From Cenococcum geophilum 1.58 (Eukaryota; Ascomycota; Dothideomycetes; Gloniales; Gloniaceae), in the NCBI GenBank assembly GCA_001692895.1, contig KV748181.1, positions 1,803,640 to 1,867,639 of the forward strand: a stretch of DNA of 64,000 nucleotides. The letters run 5' to 3'. Every line of letters starts with the position of its first letter. Within the stretch, counting starts at the first letter, position 1. The position numbers were made by a program, and so were the translations under genes. This document shows, one piece after another, positions 46,008 to 55,487 of the stretch. A model generated the notes under the pieces. That model searched no databases. It was not told the DNA's origin and was given only the letters and a program-made list of their open reading frames with translations.

Positions 46008-46200
46008 TTAGTAGTAGTTTTTAAGATCTTACTATCCCGTGTAAAACTTTTACTACTACCTATAACGTCTTAACGACCACTAGCTTCTACCTATACGCTA
46101 TACAATATTTATACAAAATCCCTAACGGCGAAAAAAAGCGTACCCTAATTATTCTATTTAATCTACCTCCTGCCTTTTTCTATTAGTGTAAAATATTAAA
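46008..46200 (+). repeat. LTR-like sequence
   Basis: Starts TGTTAGTAGTAGTTTTTAAG after a polypurine run and resembles the reversed sequence at 40380-40633. The right limit is not clear; no second direct copy was found. Confidence 0.4.
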
Positions 46201-46215
46201 TTAACCTATAATATA

Positions 46216-46930
46216 ATGCTAACTAGAATAATTAGTAAACCTAGCTTTACTAGACAAATATACTTAATTATAAGAACCAAAACCCTATTACTATTAAGCT
46301 TATTATACTACAAAATAAAAGGGCTATTATCGATATTGGTACATTTTAAAGGTACTTTATTAGCCGGCACTAATAGATATAAGTTAATGGACTATCTACT
46401 ACTTTATATTTAATAGTTTTAAGAACAATAGGGCAAAATATACTATTATTTATTGTGCTCTTACCGACTATAATATTTAATTTATTATAGGCTAGAAATT
46501 TAACCTTAAAGATAAGCGAAAGGCAGACTTTTAGGATATGTTAGATATATTATAGACGAAACCTTTATATAACCTACCCGTATTAAAACACCTTAATAGC
46601 AGTACTATACCATTAGATTTTGCTATTAGGTATTAGTAACTAAGCAACCTTAAATCTTTTCCTTATTGCCCAGCCCTAAGCCTTATTACGTCGCTAAAAC
46701 TTATTATATTATTAAGTTTTATTATATTACCGTTAAGCCTTATTACGTTGCCGAGCCTTATTATATTGTTAAGTTTTATTACGTTACTAAGCCTTATTAC
46801 GTCGCCGAGCCTTATTACATTATTAAGTCTTATTATATTACTAAGTCTCATTGCATCGCCGTTAAGCCTTATTACGTTATTAAGCCCTATTATATCGCCG
46901 CCAAGCCTCCTAGCTAGATTAAGTAATTGA
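46216..46930 (+). pseudogene. Unrecognised relic ending in a hexapeptide repeat
   Basis: An open stretch of 65 codons begins at ATG 46216 (MLTRIISKPSFTRQIYL). After stops, a second open stretch from about 46666 consists of (K/E)PYY(V/I)A-type hexapeptides. By position it could be the gag side of an LTR element that begins at 46008, but I see no gag motif. Confidence 0.3.
46675..46915 (+). repeat. 18-bp (sometimes 21-bp) minisatellite, about 12 units
   Basis: Unit AGCCTTATTACGTCGCCG and variants, in codon register throughout, giving KPYYVA, EPYYII, KFYYVT and similar hexapeptides. Units alternate between a GC-keeping and an AT-shifted version. Confidence 0.85.
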
Positions 46931-46982
46931 ACGTCGCGTATTTAACTCCTAAGCGTAGCAGGTTTAATTCCCACTTATCACA

Positions 46983-47019
46983 TATTAAAAATATTAAAAA
47001 TATTAAAAATATTAAAAAA
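46983..47019 (+). repeat. 9-bp tandem repeat TATTAAAAA
   Basis: Four consecutive TATTAAAAA units. Confidence 0.9.
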
Positions 47020-47960
47020 GAAGGTCGTTTCTTATTAAATTAGGCGTTAGTAAGGCTCTAAATTAAGCTTATATTTTTATACGTGTCCCACAACGCCTAA
47101 AGTTATATATTTAACAAAATCTCAGCACTATATACTAAGCATATTAGCTCTTCCACATTAAGTTTTAATCACGTTAGGCTAGCTCTAAATTATAGCAAAA
47201 GGTAAAATACACTATACCACTACGCTATAAGGACTTTAGAATGTAATCTTATAAATTTAACTAAATTATAACCCCTTTTTAAACCTTACAATTAAACCAA
47301 ATCCTTAGGGAGAGATCCCTACATTAAATCTTAGGGAACGTTTGGTTGCGACTTTAGATTAAATCTAAAGGCCGTAGAATATATCCAAGCTGAAGCTTAA
47401 ATCTAATTCTAACGCGATTGTTTGGTTAATCTAGTGACTTTCTAATTTAAAAGCTCCTCCAGATTAGCAAGCGCGTTAAATTCGCAAGCTATACCGTATA
47501 TAGAATCTAAATTTATAAATATAGGGTATCTCTATTACTGTAGTGGCTACTATAGTAATAGGGGCGCTATATTTTAGTAAGTAGTTAATCTACTATATCT
47601 CTGCTACTACAGTAGTAAGGCACCTTAAGTTTAATACTATACCAAGTATTATAACTTTCCTACAGTAACTAAGCAACCCTAAACTAAAGTAATTATAGAA
47701 CTTACTATGCTACTGCGCCGTAAAGGCCCTTAGTTATAGTTTTATAAATTTAATTAAAATATAAACACCTTCCTAAATCTAATAATTAAATATTTTTATG
47801 TATAATACTATGCTAAGGATTATAATATAGATTGCTTAGATATAGCTTTACTATAATATAACGGCTCTACGCTAATTAATTAATCTATAAGAGATTTGGG
47901 TAGTAAAATTACTGCTAAGAGTTACTACTTAGATCCTAGCTAATAAATACCTATAACTAT
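47020..47960. other. AT-rich stretch, no gene recognised
   Basis: Short broken frames only. CTTTAGATTAAATCTAAAG (47352-47370) is a perfect inverted repeat with a one-base centre, in DNA where such symmetry is easy to get by chance. Confidence 0.4.
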
Positions 47961-47984
47961 AATCTTAGTAAATGGTAAAAAGTA

Positions 47985-48325
47985 TATAGTAGTACCAAGA
48001 CAATAATAGAATAATATAAGATAATAATAGGATAATATAATATAATGGCAGGATAATAATAGGATAATATAATATAATGGCAGGACAATAGTAGGATAAT
48101 ATTAGGACAATATAATATAATAGTAGGGCGATAATAGAATAATATAATATAATAGCAGGATAATATAACATAATGGCAGGACAATGTAATATAATAGCAG
48201 GACAATATAATATAATGGTAGGATAATGTAATATAATGGCAGGATAATGTAATATAATAGTAGGATAATATAGGATAATATGGGATAATATAACATAATG
48301 GTAGGACAATAGTAGGATAATATAA
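47985..48325 (+). repeat. Minisatellite, about 20-21 bp unit AGGATAATATAATATAATGGC
   Basis: About 15 imperfect units of (AGGATAATATAATATAATGG or a shorter AGGATAATA form). The pattern lets all three minus-strand frames stay open (up to 143 codons, Ile/Leu/Tyr/Ser/Pro-rich); these are shadows. Confidence 0.85.
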
Positions 48326-48389
48326 AAAAATAAAATATAAGATATAAAAAGAGGGAGCCCTAACACTTCCTCTTTTTTTTACTCCCACG

Positions 48390-49605
48390 GCCCTAGCGCC
48401 TAATATAGTATAATATCGTCTATCCGTATAAGCGATAGTATTAAGACGGTTAGAAGTATTAGGAAATTTTATAAAGTATATATTACTTTAAGTAATATAC
48501 CTAAATAACTAGTCTAGCGTATGGTTTGTATAATATATAATAATAACGGGGGGATCTCCTATTGTTATATTGCTAAGCAACGCCTTTAAAGCTATGTTTT
48601 TCTAGTGCCTAGAGGTCTTTAGATTATTGCAAGACGCTTTATAAGAACTTATTTTAGTATAGTAGCTTAAGATTTGTTAAGCCCTATAGTAGTTATATCT
48701 AACTAGTCTTTAAAAATGTAAATATTCTTAAATAAGGAAGTATCCTTAATAGCTATAATTAAACTAAGATCCGTATAAGGCTTATTTATAACGTATTATA
48801 GTGCTTTAATATTCTATTAAACTTAAATAAGGTGTTCTAATAACGGGAATCTATTAGTGGTTAGATATCTTCTTATTTAGAAAATATTATACACTTACGG
48901 CTCTCTTATTAGCTTTTATAATGCTAATATAGTATAGTAACTAACTTTGTAAAATCTAGTTTGTTCCTTAACTATCGTTTATAATATAGATAAGTTAATT
49001 TTAATATCTTTAGGTCTTAAAGAATAAGTTAACCTTTAGGGGATTTTATTCTAATGCGGCTAATAGTCTCGCCACTACTATTATAAGTATATATTTCGTT
49101 TAAAAATTGTTAGTCTTAGGAGTTAAAGTAACTAGAGACCTGGCAACTAGTCTTTTTAACTAATCCTAATGAATTATCTTCCCTACTCTTCTAAGTAAGA
49201 ACGCCACGTAGATTACTAGCTCTTAAGGTAAAAATATTACTAAGCTAGTATGGACCTTGCAGATATTAGGGGATAACTGCTTTGGAATTATAGCATGCTT
49301 ACCTGTTTATATATATTGACTTTATTACTATATCTAGATTCTAGTAAACTAAAAAGGGTTTGCTCTGATTTAACCTACTACCTCTTTTAATAGTTTAATT
49401 GTGTCTTCTTTTAAAAGATTATATTAAGAGCTTAGATACTCCTTTATTAAGCTATATAGACCTAAGATCTTATTAACTTATAGTGGAATATCTCCGTTTT
49501 CGCTAATAATATTCTGGCCCTTATTAGGGATATTAAGTATTTTAGTAGAGGTTGGGACCTCTAATTGTGCTAACTAGGCTTTACTAGTTATGGGCTAACT
49601 AGGCG
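48390..49605 (-). pseudogene. Unrecognised coding relic, about 400 codons
   Basis: One minus-strand frame reads almost through, with stops at likely Gln/Trp sites: NKGQNIISENGDIPL and KILGLYSLIKEYLSS near the start, LKRLVARSLVTLTPKTNNF (about 49100), VVARLLAALEQNPLKVNLFF, then LNKKISNHQQIPVIRTPYL, NITIGDPPVIII and a YTDDIILYQALGPW end (about 48400). The even coding content means a real gene was here, but I know no family with this order. The SINE-like copy at 49625 sits just upstream of it. Confidence 0.5.
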
Positions 49606-49624
49606 TCTTAAAGTATTAGTAAAT

Positions 49625-49756
49625 ATAGTTACTAGTATATATTAAGCTGCCTAGAAAGGATTTATGTATATAGAACTATAGTACTATAGCCTAAAGGCTG
49701 TATACGCATTATTATATATAGTATAATATAATAAATATATATAAAAAAAAAAAAAA
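49625..49756 (+). repeat. SINE-like or truncated LINE tail copy with target-site duplication
   Basis: Third copy of the tail family (GTTACTAGTATATATTAAGC to poly(A)). Flanks: AAAGTATTAGTAAAT at 49610-49624 and AAAGTATTGACGAAT at 49757-49771, identical except for four transitions. The whole mobile unit is thus only about 130 bp, and its 5' limit agrees with where the other two copies lose similarity. Confidence 0.75.
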
Positions 49757-49771
49757 AAAGTATTGACGAAT

Positions 49772-50010
49772 TTGGGTGCTAAATTGAGCTTATAGATAGA
49801 GACATAAAAGGGATAGAAGGTTGTAAGTCTGGGTAGTGTGGTAGGTGAAGAAGCGTTCGCTAATACGCTTATTTATTTCTTGTAAGATATTTAACCGATT
49901 GTTTTATATAATAACTAAATAATATACCTATTTATATAATTCTGTATATCGGTCTTGGCGCGTAATTAAGACGTCTTTTTTACTGTACCTCCCCTAATGC
50001 TTCTGGAATT
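49772..50010. other. Spacer between two divergent relics
   Basis: AT-rich with a short GC-richer stretch near 49800-49860. It lies between the divergent starts of the relics at 48390-49605 and 50011 onward, so it could have been a shared promoter region; no motif supports this. Confidence 0.3.
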
Positions 50011-52353
50011 ATGGCACTAATAATAGACCTAAGCTATAATATTAAAGACACTCTTAAGCGAGATCTAGGGCTTATAAATAAACAATATAATACGATCTAC
50101 TATAATATTAAAATCAAAATGTTAACGCGTGGGCTCCTTAGACAGCTATTATGCTCCCTTATAAGTAAGGTATAAATATAGCAAATATTAAACGAAATCT
50201 CTAATAAATTCCTATCTGTGTTTTTAGGTTTACCTAAGAACCTATATACTAAATATATTAAATAGCTTACCTAGCGCTGTAGCTATAATGTAACGCGTTA
50301 AATAAATAAAACGGCTTCTATTAGGCAAATTATAATAGGCAACCTAGTACTCCTATACTCCGCTATTGCGCATTATCTACCGGCCGGCATACTAAAGGTA
50401 ATAAGGTAGGAGGGAATACTAAGGTTATATGGAATAATAATAATACTAATTTAGCGGGTAGCTGACGAAGAGCTAATAATTATTCTAGCCTAAAAGCTAG
50501 TAACTGGTAAGAATAATGCTTTAGATATACACGTTAATAATCTAAGCTTTAATATATTTATAGATATACTAGGCTAGGATATTAACTTTGACTCTAAAAG
50601 CGAAACGCTTTGCTATTATATTGGTAATAAGATAGCTAGAGGACGAATTTAGCTTATAAACGAAGAGAAATGGCGTAGTGTGGTTAAGGATATGTTTCTA
50701 TAAGAAATAAATAGGTTTTTATTTATAATAGAATAAAGAAGAATAAGTAGGTTACTGCTTAAAGTTAAGCTAGCGTTACTAACTCGTATTTATAGTCTGC
50801 GCTACTAGCTAAGAACGATATAATTACTTACCCTCTATTTCCGCACCCTTACCTTTACTAGATAACTTGCACTCTATATATATAAGAATAGGTAGAACTA
50901 GTAAATGGGTTAATACTAAGGCGATACTTAATTTATAGCTATCCTAAAAAACCTCTCCTAGTTAAAAAAGAGCCCTTACTCTATGCCTTAACCCGTAATA
51001 GAAAAGGCAAAGGCAACTATAACCGCAGCATGGATTATGCGCCTTAAAGCTACTGCTTTATTTAGAATACTTGCTAGTTTAATAAATTACTATATATAAA
51101 GGTAGACGGCTTAATAGAGCCCCTTGGTGTACTATTAGGTAAGGGAGTTTTAGAATAATGTAACCTAAGATATTTTTATGACTTATCCGGCATTCTTAAA
51201 ACGCCTAAGGGGATTAGACAATAAAGCCTAAGGTTTATACCTGTTCTTTTTAGTAAACTTATTAGGGTAATATATGTTAATACCGTCCCTAGCTTGCTCT
51301 TAGTATTTAATACCTAATCCTTATATTTATGCTTACGCTTTCCTTGCTATTCTGCTAAATTTAATTACTATTACAATATATATATAGGGGATAGGTTGGG
51401 CTTACTATAGGCTAGCGGGGTTAATAACGCGGAAGAATGACGTTAGATATTTGCGGTAGAAATACTAGGTGTTGCATAAGGGTATGGAATATGGCGATAT
51501 AACTGTGTAGAAGTGTAATTGCTGTCCTATATGCCGCCTATACCTACCCTAGCATTATTTATACTGGCAAGCTATACGGATAAGGTAGATAAGCTTTGCT
51601 TTAAGCGCGAGACGGGTGTTAAACCTAGTATAGGTGGACTGGAATAAGGTATAGGATCTAAAAGCCAGCGTCTTAGGTGGGTAAAGTGGTTTAATAAGGT
51701 ACCTCCCTATTAAATTTAGATACGAGCCTTACTAGCCTACTGCTTTTATTGCTGGGATTAACGTTTAACCTTTTATACACGTATACCGTATCTATTAAGG
51801 GATATACTAATAGAATAAAACAGTTTTGCGTATAATAGCAAATAGTATTAGATAATCTTTAACTATATAATAATATTTTCTTAACTACTAACTTAACGCG
51901 AGTTAATAGGTCGCGGTTGCGGCTTAACCGCAACTGGTTAAAACTAGTAGCTAATTATAATAAATACACCCCTATTTAAGTTATTTGTAAGTACTATAGT
52001 AATAATACTCCTACTAATACTGCTATTAGTCTAATATATACCATACTAGTATATATTCTTTTAAGTTGTTAATCTATATACGCCCTAGATATTATAGAAA
52101 TAGCTATAAGGTAACCTATTTTAGCTATAAGCTATACCTTCTGCTAACTAGGTAAATATAGGAGTGTTACTATAGTAGGTAAATGTAAAAACGCGTTATT
52201 AAATACTTAAACTAGTAGTAAGAACCCTACTTTAAGTTAACGTAGGATAAGGAAACGAGGATAACTGGTATAATTAACCTTACGTCTCTACTTAGCCTAC
52301 TACTAGGAGTTGCCTATATCTTAGCTAATAGAAGGAAGAACGTGCTAATAGAG

Positions 52354-52425
52354 AACGAGTATATAGAACCTAGCTAGGATGAGTATATAGAACCCAGCTA
52401 GAACGAGTATATAGAACCCAGCCAG
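52354..52425 (+). repeat. 24-bp in-frame tandem repeat, three units
   Basis: AACGAGTATATAGAACCCAG plus CTAG, encoding NEYIEPSQ-type octapeptides (Gln codon now TAG), inside the long unknown relic. Confidence 0.9.
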
Positions 52426-52442
52426 AACGAGCAATATTATAA

Positions 52443-52749
52443 CTTTGGTCTAGTTATATCTAGGTGCGGAGAGGAGCAGGCACGTAATAGACCCCGTTAA
52501 CGTTGAATATAATATATTAAGCTGGCTAATAATGTATAGAATATATATGGCCGCCTCTGGCTTAAAAGGGTAATATTTAATAATAAGAATAGCGACTTTG
52601 GTTTAGTTATATCTGGGTATAGAGAGAAGTAGGTATGTAATAGACTCTGTTAACGTTATATATAATATATTAAGCTGGCTAATAATATATAGAATATATA
52701 TGGCCGCCTCCGGCTAAAAAGGGTAATTTTTAATAATAAGGATAGTGAC
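52443..52749 (+). repeat. 153-bp tandem duplication
   Basis: CTTTGGTCTAGTTATATCTA at 52443 recurs at 52596. The two copies differ mostly by transitions (for example CGTTGAATAT against CGTTATATAT). The period is divisible by three. Confidence 0.9.
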
Positions 52750-53041
52750 TGTGAGTTTATACCTGCTTTTTTTTATAAAACGACAGCGACTAAATATTAA
52801 TAAATCTACTAAATCTGTTAATAATCTGGTAGTAAAACTAGCTTAGTTAAAGACGCGAAGTCCTAATCTTTTAGTTAAGGTAGGTTATACCTTTATATAT
52901 AACCGGAGTCTAACTACAATACTTAATAGTCTCCTCTACTATTTAGCACTTGGCGAGCCCTAGTAAATAGAACACTCTCTTTGCTATTTAACCGCCTACC
53001 ACTATAAAAAGTAGTATCTTTGCAATATACCTCTGGCTCTT

Positions 53042-53161
53042 AATAATTGCGTGTTGGTTTAAAATACTCTCCTACGCGCCTAATCTGTACCTTACTGCGT
53101 AAATAATTGCGTGCTAATTTAAAATACTCTCTCGCGCGCCTAATCCGAACCTCATTGCGTA
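53042..53161 (+). repeat. 60-bp tandem repeat, two units
   Basis: AATAATTGCGTG followed by TTTAAAATACTCTC and CGCGCCTAATC recurs at 53102; a third partial start lies at 53162. Confidence 0.9.
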
Positions 53162-54477
53162 AATAACTAACATTTAGCTTTATATTCTCCCTAGTAAGCT
53201 ATGTTTACCTAAACCCTAATATAGCTTCGTCTACGAAATAAGTGACCTCCCTTTAATATAGAGTATACTAATTTAGTGTTCGATCTAAAGGGGACCTAGA
53301 TAGTACTAGGGAAAGTAAGGACGAGTTAGACCACAACAATTTTAACCTAACTACCGCGATATGGGTAAGAGAAGAGTACCTCTGGATATTATAACGGTAA
53401 TGTATAAAAGAAAACCCACCTAAGAGATATGAGCCTATATTTGCGCTTTATAGGTTTATTTTACTAGTAAGGCTAGTAACTAACTCTGGGACTTATAACG
53501 GGTATTTTATTAACCCGTAGTTCGACCGCTTTTTAGGCCTTATTAAGGATATAATAAAAAAGGCATAGTTAGAAGCTATTTTAAAGCAGCCGAAAGTAGT
53601 ATAAAAAAAAGCTAATTATATTCCTAACCCGGTGTCCGCTTATAAGGTATCTATATATTAGAAATATTGTATTAAATTGTCTACTAATAATCTTAATATT
53701 ATATATAGCTATTTGACGTAATAGGGAACTTTAGGAATTACGCGATTATAAAGGCTTGTATAGTTATAAGGGAGGTGTATAGGCTAGGGTTTAATAATGT
53801 GCCCGAACTAATTGTGGAACTATTAACTAATTATAATTTTATTGCGCTGAATTACACAAAGGTATTTTGCCTGTGCTATTTAGTAAAATGCTAATAAGAG
53901 TTAATAGCTAAGTAATAACTGCTTCCGTTCCGATGTGATAGTTGCTAGTATAGCTAGTATATTTTATGGTAGAGGAAGAAACGGCCTTGCCTAATTACCC
54001 TGCTCTTATAATATGTTTAAAAAGCTTACTGGTAATACTATTGCTTTTGTTTTAATAGCAATATATTATATAATTAGGGAGTATAGAACTGGGTCTAAGG
54101 GAACGGACAACTTTTATGGCACTATTATTAGCGGTTAGTGTATATCCGGTGTTTTACTACCTATTATTATTCTTTAACCCGTTGTAGAAGCCTACGCTAA
54201 CCTCTTAGGCAGCTGGAACTAAATATCTAAAAAACGGCAATCTAGAATCTGGCTGCGGCTTTAGCCCGTAGTTATTAAATATGCTATAGGCCTAATGCCG
54301 GATTAATTAACTATAGAAATTATTAAGGACCTATATAAAGATGACCTTAATAACCTTATAGCGGATCTAAGCAATAATGTAAGAGAGAGGTTCCTTGTAA
54401 GCCTTAACAACAACAAAACTAACGCGATTATTAACTTAGGCTATTTATTGGTAAGCTGGGCTATACTATTTAATCTA

Positions 54478-54616
54478 CTAAGTCTGTCTTAAAGGGAGAG
54501 CTTTAGAGTAGGCTAGACTAGTTTACTAAGTCTATCCCAAATAGAGAGCTTTAGAGTAGGCTAGACTAGTCCGCTAAGTCCGTCTTAAAGGGAGAGCCAT
54601 AGAGTAAGCTAGAAAA
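54478..54616 (+). repeat. 48-bp in-frame tandem repeat, nearly three units
   Basis: CTAAGTC(T/C)(G/A)TC starts at 54478, 54526 and 54574, each followed by GAGAGC(T/C) and AGAGTAGGCTAGACTAGT. It encodes a 16-residue repeat in the frame of the long relic. Confidence 0.9.
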
Positions 54617-55334
54617 TCTAGGGCCCTACTACTACTATAATATTTGCTAATTCAACTTTTAGAACTAGCTAAGTGTGTTAGATTTAGTAGAATATATATC
54701 CTCCGCCCTAGTGTACCACTTTATCCTAAATATAGGAACCGGCGAGCCTAAGCCAGAAAGGTTTAAATCTAATAAGTTATTTGTATAATTTAAGCAGTAC
54801 TACAGCTTTGCAGAGGACAGCTATAGCTAGTATAGTAATGGAAAAGCAATATTAAATTTAATTAAGAATGAGGAGTAGTATATAAAGTTTATAATATATA
54901 CTCTAGACTCTAGTATAGAGGAGCCGGTAGAGTTTTTAGTAGGAGATTAGGTATAGAACTTTCTATACTCTCCTATAGAATAACTGCGGCTTCTTTATTA
55001 TATATACTAGCTTTTAATCTACCTTTCTTTTAGCCTATATCTGCTACTCTTAATAGCTACTTTTTGGCTATATATATATGCTATACTAGCAAAGCTAAAT
55101 ACTTATAGTATATTATTGTCGCAGGGAGAGTAGGAAAGGTTTTATGCTTTCAGAATATATTATAAAATAGTTAGGATATTATATTAAATTGTCTAAAATA
55201 ATATAATGGATTGTATAAAGAAGTGTATACAATTTACCTTGCTAGCCTTATAAATAGCTTTAAAGTAGCCTTTATTTATTATCTAAAATATACTGTTAGT
55301 ATAAAAGAGGTAGGTGGCTCTAAATATAATTATG

Positions 55335-55450
55335 GTTGTAGGTTGCGCGTAGGCTGCGCGCAGGCTGCGTGTTAAAAAAACACAATATAGGCTAGTTGGT
55401 CGAGTTGCTAAATGCCCTTAACTGCGCGCTAATTGCGTCAACCACCAACC
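55335..55450. repeat. Right subterminal region of the proposed giant element
   Basis: GGTTGCGCGTAGGCTGCGCGC is followed by AGGCTGCGTG (three 11-bp units). CTAATTGCGTCAACC, which reads reversed GGTTGACGCAATTAG, matches the core of the left array (CTTGACACGCAATTAAC) in inverted orientation. Confidence 0.6.
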
Positions 55451-55487
55451 ATTAAGGCCATTGGTAGGGTACCATATTTTGCCGATG

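Larger units (their letters stand above)
50011..55320 (+). pseudogene. Very long unrecognised coding relic with in-frame internal repeats
   Basis: From ATG 50011 (MALIIDLSYNIKDTLKRDLG) a frame runs for several hundred codons with stops at likely Gln/Trp sites: LSVFLGLPKNLYTKYIK, LDIHVNNLSFNIFIDILG, INEEKWRSVVKDMFL (about 50660). A Cys/His cluster CNCCPICRLYLP*HYLYW is near 51510-51565. After one or more frame changes, coding content continues to about 55300 (YEPIFALYRFILLVRLV near 53430, GTGEPKPERFKSNKLFV near 54730). Tandem repeats at 52354, 52443, 53042 and 54478 all have periods divisible by three. I recognise no family; it may be more than one gene. It fills the right end of the proposed 27.4-kb element. 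Confidence 0.5.
28058..55487. mobile_element. Proposed 27.4-kb giant DNA element inserted in the second LINE
   Basis: The LINE halves on each side abut at one homologous base, so this segment entered as a unit or grew from one insertion. Left end (28058): TATTAGGAAAATAT. Right end reversed (55487): CATCGGCAAAATAT. They match at 10 of 14, with three of four mismatches being transitions. The left 12 bases differ from the 1,858-bp element's end (CGTTAGGAAAAC) only by three transitions. Flanking duplication is TT, or TTT/TTC if one base was lost. Both ends carry TTGAC(AC)GCAATTA subterminal motifs in inverted orientation. Contents: Plavaka transposase, SNF2 helicase, two unknown relics, minisatellites and later insertions. 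Stepwise growth by nested insertions remains an alternative. Confidence 0.6.

Noticed and set aside
47352-47370. Perfect palindrome CTTTAGATTAAATCTAAAG as an operator or origin
   Set aside because: In strongly AT-rich mutated DNA such symmetry is easily random, and nothing around it supports a function.
47957-48388. Three overlapping minus-strand frames up to 143 codons
   Set aside because: They come from the AT-rich 20-bp minisatellite, which has no stop in any minus-strand phase.
50011-55320. Telomere-linked RecQ helicase
   Set aside because: Considered because of length and the Cys/His cluster, but no helicase motif was found in any frame I followed.
28058-55487. Starship-type giant element with a DUF3435 tyrosine-recombinase captain
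   Set aside because: I looked for captain motifs near both ends and saw none; the transposase present is Plavaka-like and the ends are inverted repeats.
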